Below, one piece after another: positions 56,227 through 64,000 of a DNA stretch of 64,000 nt. The translations under genes and the position numbers were made by a program. Where the stretch lies: contig NW_020194685.1 in NCBI RefSeq assembly GCF_002865645.1, forward strand, positions 2,319,363 through 2,383,362, given 5' to 3'. Under the pieces are notes generated by a model. The model was not told the DNA's origin and searched no databases. It worked only from the letters and a program-made list of their open reading frames with translations. The DNA comes from Hyaloscypha bicolor E. Lineage: Eukaryota; Ascomycota; Leotiomycetes; Helotiales; Hyaloscyphaceae. Every line of letters begins with the position of its first letter. The stretch's first letter is position 1.

Positions 56227-59200
56227 TAATTCAAAGCTTACCTATTTCTTAATCCTATAGAGGATTTAAATAATATCTACCCGATTGGTTTTTAATAAGT
56301 ATAGATATAATATACTATAGCTATTCTCGAACCAGTTAACTAATATTAGAATAAAAGAAAGCCCTAGAATAACTAGATAAGAAAGCCCTAGACCGGCCAG
56401 GTAAGCGGATAGGCTAGTAACCTTATTATTAAACGAAGATTTATAAGAAAGCAAGTCCCGGAATAACTAGGCAAGTTAGAAGAAGCTATAGTATAAGATA
56501 CTACTAGTATACTACTAGAAGGTAGACCAGAGCCTCTTATTAAGTTTCCTAAGAAGTCTGAGTATTCTATTAATATTTATAATAGAAAAGATACTCTTTT
56601 TTAGAAAATAGAAGAAGAAGAGAGACTTGCCTTATTAAAGGCAAAGTTCCAAAAGTTATTTCGGAATTCAGAGGCTTTATATAAAGAGATTATTAAGCTA
56701 ATTCTAAAGATATATAATATTCTTACCTATAGTAAGAATTATCGGAATTAGCTAAGAGAAACCAAGCAAGTCCTATAAAAGAATAAAGCCATTATTAAGA
56801 AGCTTATTATATAGCCTACCGGAATAACCGGTTCCCCTATTCTAGAAAATAAATATTTAGTTAAACTCCCTAATTCTCCTATTTTCGAAGATATAACTAA
56901 AAATAGTATTACCTTTAATAATTAGTTAGTTCAGATTAAGAATAAGCTCTATAGTAATTCTAATATCTATTAGATAGAGAACCTTAAGATTATTTATATA
57001 TTCGGCCATATAGATAGCTATATCCTTATACTAATCTCTCTTTACCTGAATTAGGATAGTTAATATATATATAAGACTATTAGAGAACTATATACCTATC
57101 TAGAAAAGCTATATAATAATTTAAATAAAAAACATAATACTTGGCAAGTATTTAAGGAGCTATCTATAAAGAAGAGCCAGACCTTTCAGGAGTTCTATAT
57201 CCTATTCCTAAAGTATATAGCAGACGGAAATATTAACTTATAGGACCTTAAGGATAACCTAAATAATAAGCTTACCTAGAAGCTCTAAGAGGCCATAGCT
57301 ATATACTATAATAACCCGGCTATCCGTATTATAGAATTTATATAATACTATACTATAAATAACTAGTAAATCCGAGCTTATTATAAAAAGAAAAAACAAA
57401 TATCTAAGAAAGCTAATAAAGATATAGATAAGCTAAGCCCAGGAGGCGTCTCTTATATAAAGCCCGCTCCCAAGACCCTAGTAATAGATAAGCCTGCTAT
57501 CCCGAAGCCCGGATTCTTAGATCTTAAGTACTATAACTATAATAGATTTGGTTATATATCTAGGAACTATCTAGAGCCCAAGATAAAGTATATAAAGCAA
57601 GTTTTAGCGGCCAAGCTAGCGGTATTTACTATAAGTAAGTTATTTAAGAATATAGAATAGGGAAATAAGGACCCCTAAAAGAAGTCTTCTTTTTAGGGCT
57701 ATATTATATAAATATAGTAGAAGTTAATTTGAGCTAGCTACTAGGAGGTAAAGCATTTATACTCTCTTATATAATTAGTAATAATAGATTAGGTATTAAG
57801 ACTTCTTCTTTTATTAATATCGGAATAAACGGATATACTTTTATTAATTCCAAGTTTATAAGAATAATTAAATGATTTCTAGATATTAAGCCTACTTAAT
57901 TAGTATTACCCTATAATATAAGGGGATTTAATAGTAAGCAGGCCATACCTATTACTTACTATATTAAGCTTATACTCTTAATTAATAGACGGAAGGTCCT
58001 AGTACCTATACTAGTTATAGGGCTAGGTAAGTATAATATAATTTTGGAATAATAGTAGTTTATAAATACTAGTATTCTAATTAATTATAAGAATAGAAGG
58101 TTAATCTGGCCAGATAATTAGCCTAGAAAGAAGGATTGGGATAAGGTCCTAACTACTATATATAAGAACTTGAAACCTGGGAAAAGCAACTAGTATTAAG
58201 AAGATATAAATAGAAGAAATAAAGCTATAGCTATAAATAAGTCCTAGAGACCTTAGCTTATAAAGAGGAATTCTCTTTATTCTCTTTCTAATCCAGGCTC
58301 AGAAAGCCGTATATAGTAAAAGAATTAAGCTTAATACTATAGAGAAATATAAATAGCCTTAGGGAATATAGAAGTTTCTCTTAAGCCAGAGATAGGAATA
58401 TTAAAACTATATTATCTAAAGGAAAGCTATAAGATCTAGTTAAGGCCCTCGGTTAATATTATAGGTATCTTGCCGGCTGCTTTCTAGATAAACCTATAGA
58501 AAAAGGAGAACCTTTTTTTTATAATATTATTTTTCGAGATTAATAAAGAGCTAGAATTATAATAAGAGAACAAGTTTATTCCGGGCAAGTAATAGCTAGA
58601 AAAGACGGAGCTATAGTAGCTAGTAAGAGTTTTACTAGAGGAATTTAAGGATTTTATAAATATCTTTTTAAAAAAAATATTAAATATCTTATTCCTATAT
58701 TAATTATATAACTATAAGATTTAGATTAATAATTCCAAAGGCCTAGAAAGCCTAGGATATTTCCCGCTCTATTAATAATTAACCTATAAGCTATAGGAGG
58801 TTAAGTACTTCCTTAAAGAAAATCTCTAATAGGGCTTTATTAAGCCAAGCTAGTTTCCTTTTATATCCCTAATCCTTTTTATAAAGAAGGCTAACGGAGC
58901 TCTCCGATTCTATATTAACTATTATAAGCTAAATAACTTAATACGAAAAGACTATTATCCTTTTTCCCTTATTTACGAGACCCTTATATAGCTAGCTTAA
59001 GTCAAGGTCTATATAAAGCTAGATATTTGGCAAGTATTCTATCGGATCTAAATAGATCCAGAATTAGAAGAACTTATAATATTTCATATAAGATATAGGG
59101 CCTATAAGTATAAGGTTTTTTGGGAAGGCCTAACTAATAGCCCTGCTATATATTAGAGATATATAAATAATATTCTCTTTAATTATCTTAATATCTTTTA

Positions 59201-61834
59201 TATAGCTTATTTAGATAATATCCTAATTTACTCGGATAATTCCCTAAAATATAAAGACTATATATAAAAGGTCCTTTAGTAATTATAGGATACTAGCCTC
59301 TAAGTAAATATTAAGAAATTAGAATTCAAGGTTATTTATATAAAGTATCTAGGCTTTATTATTTCTACTAGAGGTATTAAAGTAGATTCAGATAAGATAG
59401 TAGTTATTAAGAACTAGTAATTACTAAAGATAATTAAAGAAATATAAGGCTTTCTGGGTTTTTATAACTTTTATTAATACTTTATTATAAAATATAGCTA
59501 TATAGTAAAGCCCCTAATAGCTCTAATATATAAGAGAGTTTCGTTTAAATAGATAGATTAGTATTAAGAAGGTTTTACTAAGCTAAAGCAAGCTATATTC
59601 TCGGTACTAATTCTATACTATTATAACCCGAACCTCCTTATTATAATTGAGATAGATATATTAAATAGAGTTATAGCCGGTATTCTCTTATAATAAGATC
59701 CCTAGATAGAATTCTAGTATCCGGTAGTATTTTTTTCCAAGACTATATAATTAGTAAAGCTAAACTATAATATCTATAATAAAGAAATACTTACTATTAT
59801 TCTCTTTTTAACTAAATAGCAAGCAGAGCTAGAAGGCCTATAGGAAGTATTCTTTATAATTTATTCAGATTACCGAGCCCTTGAGTATTTTATAATTATA
59901 AAGAAGCTCTTAGTAAGACAAGCTTACTAGGTAAAGTACTTTTCCTGCTATTATTTTAAGCTTATATATTAGATAAGTAAGTTAAATAAATGAGCAAATA
60001 CCCTAAATAGGAAATATAAGAATATAATTATCTAGAATAAGGTAATAGTAGCCTATTAAATCCAAATTCTCCTCCTATAATAAAAGATTAATAATAATAT
60101 TATACGGGATCTCTAGTTAGCCCTAATTAAGGCCTTTATAAGCCCGGCTTAGAAAGAAACCTAGTATAATAGTATCTAGCTAGTAGATAAGCTATTAAGC
60201 GAGAACCGAGAGTTACTAGAGCTAGAAGAGCTACGGGATAAGGCAAGAAACGAAAAGGAAAGTACTTAAATACTATAAGATAGCCTTTTTTTATAATATG
60301 GCAAACTATTTATATTTAATAGTATAATAATACCCGAAATACTCTTATATACTACCCTTATTTAGGAGATATATATATAGCCCCTAATAGGATATCTAGA
60401 ACAAGCTAAGCTTTAATAGCTTCTTTAGGCCTACTATTACTAGCTAGGCCAAGGTATAGATATTAATTAGTATAGGAATAATTACTATATCTACTAATAA
60501 TCCTATATTTCCAGAAATAAGAAGCCAGGGCTTTTATATCCATTACTAGTCCCTAACCGCCCCTAGTAATATATATTAGTAGATTTTAAGAAGTGTCTAA
60601 AGAGTAGGAATAAGTATAATATAGTAGTAATCTTTATTAATTATTTAGGCAAGTACCCTATTATAATTCCTGTCTGAGATATAGTAATAGCTAAAGAGTT
60701 AGTACTTCTATTTCTTATCTATATAGTTTGCCAAATTAGTATCCCGGAGATTATAGTATCTAATTAAGGCCTCTAGTTTATATCGGATTTCTGGAGCGAA
60801 TTCTATAAGTATATTAGTACGAAGCTCAAGTTATTAATTACTAACTATTCCCAAACTAATAGCTAGACGGAGATTATTAACTAGTATTTTAACTAATAGT
60901 TATATTCCTATATAAATTATTATTAGGATAATTAGAACGAATAGGTAGTAATAATTAATTACTAGTAGATAGCTCTAGTTTATAAGACTATAGACTAATT
61001 CCCGTTTTTTATAGAGAAGAGCTATAAACTATAGATATTATTTAACTGGGAAACCCAAATATAATCGAGTATTTTAAAGGAAAAGCTAAATAGATAAGAA
61101 GTAAAGGCCCTAGTAATATGGCTCTATAAATTATAGTAAAAAATATAGGAAAATATAATACAAGTATAAAAATGCTATATTACTCAAGCTAATAAGTACT
61201 ACTAACTAGTAAACTTTGGAGTAGGAAATAAGATATAAATTACTACTAAGTACTAGAAGAATAATTATCCGAGCTATAAGCTAGCTTACTAAATAAAAGA
61301 ATTATATGAAATCCTGAAATAAATAGGATATTTCTTTAGGCTCAAGCTTCCGGAATTAATAAGAATATATCCGGTATTCTATATAAAGAAGCTATATAAA
61401 GACCCAGGCAATTCCCTTCCCGGATAAGCAAATCCGGAGCCTCTACTATTAGAATTATAAGATAGGGAAACGGAGTATAAAGTTCAAAAAATATAAGTAG
61501 TAAAACTGCTTTATAGGAAGCTAAAGTACCGAGTCTAGTAGAAAGGATAGGACCCAGATCCGGAATAATATCTCGCTTCTTTATTAAATAATAGTACCCT
61601 AGCTTTTTAGAGCTTCTATAATAAGAATCCCAAATAGCCAGGACCGCCCCAGAATCTCTCCTATTAGTTAGACTATACTAAGAATAATATACTACCGGAA
61701 CTATATAATACGGACGGAAATCCTTTAAAGTTATATATAAAAGGCCCTGGCCTTTAATATATGACCTGTAATTTGGAAATTTAATAGGGACTTTTAAAGC
61801 TCGGGAATAAGCTTATTTCGAGAAAAGGGAATAA

Positions 61835-62094
61835 TATTACGGTTATTATAATATACGGTACTAGTAGGGGTTAGACTAGAGCTAGAGAGGCATCTGGTAT
61901 CTAAGTAAGGTATCTATAGTTACCTGATTATTACATGTAACTCCGAGCTTAAGCTAGTATATAGGCCCATATATAGCTTGCGATTATTTAGATTCGAGGC
62001 TCCTTCGGGATCCTCTTTTCTCTTTAGCTTTAAATCATCGAAATAGAAACAGTCTAACTATGCCTTCCAGGCCCTAGATCTTGTACTCGTAACA
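61835..62094 (+). repeat. 3' LTR of the Gypsy element (260 bp)
   Basis: Same length as the 5' LTR. Slightly less mutated: it keeps CGTAACA at its end and has more G/C at differing sites. Confidence 0.9.
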
Positions 62095-62099
62095 ATTAA
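62095..62099. other. 5-bp target-site duplication (right)
   Basis: ATTAA directly after the 3' LTR, matching 55,962-55,966. Confidence 0.85.
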
Positions 62100-64000
62100 T
62101 ATAGTAGGAATAATAAGTCTTAAACTAGTAGTTTCTAGCTTCCGGTATACTATATAGTGGTTTTATAACCTTTAGAACCGAATTATTATTTAGATTTAGC
62201 TCTCTAGTAAGCTTGCGAGATAGGTTAATATAAAAATTATAGTTAAGTAAGGTTATTAATTAGATATAAGCTTGCGAGATATTATATAAATATAGCTCTA
62301 TAGTATCTATTATTATAATAATAATACTAAGGATAATTCTCTAGCTAATATATTAAATAGTAAGTAATTATATTAATATTATATGTTTCTTACTATTATT
62401 ATAAGCCTGGATAACTAGTTTCAACTTCTTAAACTCTTTCTTTATACCCTTATTTTTAATCTTATTAATAAACCGGGAGTTAAAGATATATATCTTTTTT
62501 AGTACCTAAGATCTAGAAATAACCTCAAATATATCCTTTTCTAGAAGGCTAGTAACTTTAACTTAACGGGAGTTCTTATATAGGTTATTATCCTATAGAA
62601 ATATTATAAAATCCGGGTTCTTATAAGGGTATCCTCTATTATACTTTAGTGAAATAGCGGGAATAGCAGGAGAAATTATACTTATATTACCTTTAGCCTT
62701 ATTATAAAGTTCGGGAATAGGTTCAGGTTTGGGGCTATTAGTAATAACCTTAATATTCCCTATATAAAAGGGCTTTACGGAAATTAAGTAGAAGGTAGTA
62801 TTACCATATAGTAGAGCTAGTATATAGTTCTTCCTATTAATGGCTACTAGCTTATATGGCCTATCCTAATTACTAGATTAACTAGTATTTTCTTTATATT
62901 ATATAAGAATATCCGAATTTAAGGAAAGTTCGTGAATATTAGTAATACTAGGATTATTTCGGGTATTTAGGGCATTTGTAATCTGGTATCTAGCTCGAAG
63001 CTTCTAAATTTCTATTATTACTTTCTTAAGTATTACTAATTACTATAATATAGTTAGTAATAGGATATTATATTTAGTTATTTAGGGTAAAGTATTATAA
63101 ATTAAAAGAATTGGGATAATACTATTAGGTCTAGTAAAATTATTAATAGCCTTAAAAATTATTTGAAGTACGGTATCCTTATTAATTCTATTGATTTTGG
63201 CTATAATAATAAGATAAGTATATTAAATTAGGCTATAATAGTATTCTATAATTCCGACAGAACTATAAGCTTCTATAGGAATGATTTTAACCTTGGTTCC
63301 TATAGTATTTACAAGCTAAGTAAACTCCTTACTAGTAAACTGCTTTCCGGTATTTACTATAATCTAATTAGGAGAGCCTAAATAGGTATTAATCTAATAC
63401 TACTTTAGGGCATCCTAAATATATAATATACTAATATTTTAAAGCTATTAGCTGGCTTAATATCTAGTGCCTTTATTAATAATATAAAGTATAAATTTAT
63501 TAGAAATATAGAAAATATTAATAATAATAGAGTAATTAAAGCTAATATTATCTTTTAGGTTAAACTTAAATTATTCCGGTAATTATTCGAATTTCTGGCA
63601 TTACTCGTAGTATTTTATAAAGTACTTAAGGGCTTCTATATTAATATTATAGCCTGCTTATTCTAGTATATTTCGAAGCTTACTAATAAATAAATAACTA
63701 AAATAGTAATATAGATATCGTAATTTAATCTTTATAAGAAAGCAGGAATTATAAATAAAGGATTCGGAAATAAAGCTTTATAAAATAATATTCTAAAGCA
63801 GGAAAAAATATTTAAAACATTATACTATAAATATAAAGCATTTATTAGAAGTAATGAGATAATTAGTAAGATTATTAAAATAAACTCCTAGCTTGTTTAT
63901 ATTAGCTAAGCTAAGTAGAAATAAAGTCTTTATAGGTATAATATAGAATTACACTTGCCTAATTAGTATTCTTACTATTATAGATCTAATAAAAGATATA

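Larger units (their letters stand above)
55967..62094 (+). mobile_element. Ty3/Gypsy chromovirus-type LTR retrotransposon, full length, RIP-inactivated
   Basis: 6,128 bp bounded by two 260-bp LTRs and ATTAA duplications. Reading plus-strand frames through stops gives the whole order. A gag-like region lies at about 56,440-57,600. Its eroded CCHC zinc knuckle is at about 57,520-57,580, reading YYNYNRFGYISRNY where cysteines are expected. The RT lies at about 58,850-59,460 with YLDN at 59,206 for YLDD and the RNase H part from about 59,560. The integrase lies at about 60,300-61,300, with DFKKCLKSRN and GLQFISDFW segments. A chromodomain is at about 61,480-61,640 (LLYRKLKYRV, KG, DPDPE). RT-RNase H-integrase-chromodomain is the chromovirus pattern. 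A purine-rich tract (AGAAAAGGGAATAA) precedes the 3' LTR. No intact frame remains. Confidence 0.9.
54408..64000 (-). mobile_element. Ty1/Copia retrotransposon copy B, split by a Gypsy insertion, continues past window
   Basis: The left part is 54,408-55,966; the right part resumes at 62,100 and runs to the window edge. The target duplication of the Gypsy element occurs at both break points (55,962-55,966 and 62,095-62,099). Joining across it restores colinearity with copy A. On the minus strand the left part reads RNase H/RT. The right part reads the RT start near 62,400-62,580 (DIFEVI, IFNSRFINKIK, LVIQAYNN) and the integrase at about 63,080-63,430 (NTGKQFTSKEF, NTIGTKVKIIPIEA, INKDTVLQ, FKAINNF). 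The order integrase-RT-RNase H defines Ty1/Copia. All frames carry stops; C-to-T/G-to-A damage is milder than in copy A. Confidence 0.8.

Noticed and set aside
56266..56454. 62-aa minus-strand open frame inside the Gypsy element
   Set aside because: Chance open frame in AT-rich sequence just inside the 5' LTR, antisense to the element.
47600..64000. Mitochondrial or centromeric DNA as explanation of the AT-rich block
   Set aside because: Readable retroelement domains, LTRs and target duplications, and transition-only differences explain it as RIP-mutated transposons; a centromere role cannot be judged from sequence alone.

Overview
This window looks like nuclear DNA of a filamentous ascomycete, most likely from the Leotiomycetes/Helotiales. 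The evidence is short spliceosomal introns (mostly 47-68 nt, with GTAAGT-like donors and CTAAC-type branch sites), orthologues of typical ascomycete housekeeping genes, and a terminal AT-rich block of transposons mutated in the manner of repeat-induced point mutation (RIP). The class assignment is inference; I could not run a search.

Layout. About 1-25 kb is a compact housekeeping arm. In order it holds a mitochondrial IRC3-type helicase (cut by the left edge), an RRN5-like SANT protein, the RSC8/SWI3 chromatin-remodelling subunit, ETF alpha, the ferredoxin/adrenodoxin reductase ARH1, a four-span membrane protein of unknown role, the mismatch-repair protein PMS1, an unrecognised 187-aa protein, a short-chain dehydrogenase and the GPI inositol-deacylase BST1. 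From the left edge to PMS1 the genes alternate strictly in strand, giving shared divergent promoters and tight convergent 3' ends (ETF alpha and ARH1 stop 32 bp apart).

About 25-47.5 kb is looser. Intact genes are an F-box-like Cys-rich protein, a SERINC/TMS1 membrane protein, an MCH1-type MFS transporter, a small basic protein, an RhlG-like SDR, an acyl-protein-thioesterase-like hydrolase, a small protein with lytic-transglycosylase motifs and a MobA-like nucleotidyltransferase. Between them are decayed genes (GNAT acetyltransferase, a regulator-like protein, a MARVEL-like membrane protein, a DHA1-type MFS transporter), two MITE-like elements with terminal inverted repeats, and a striking perfect 62-bp inverted repeat around a 16-nt loop at about 28.0 kb.

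From about 47.6 kb to the right edge the base composition drops abruptly to very AT-rich and there are no intact genes. I could read through the damage to identify a plus-strand non-LTR (LINE/Tad-like) retroelement, two minus-strand Ty1/Copia copies lying head to tail, and a 6,128-bp Ty3/Gypsy chromovirus (plus strand). The chromovirus has two 260-bp LTRs and 5-bp target duplications (ATTAA), and is inserted inside the second Copia copy. Sampled LTR differences are transitions only, as RIP predicts.

Functionally the left arm is core metabolism, chromatin and DNA repair. The right part is the eroding edge of a heterochromatin-like transposon island, where gene decay increases toward the island. 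No biosynthetic gene cluster, CRISPR array, rRNA or tRNA gene was recognised. All exon boundaries were worked out by eye from splice signals and reading-frame continuity.
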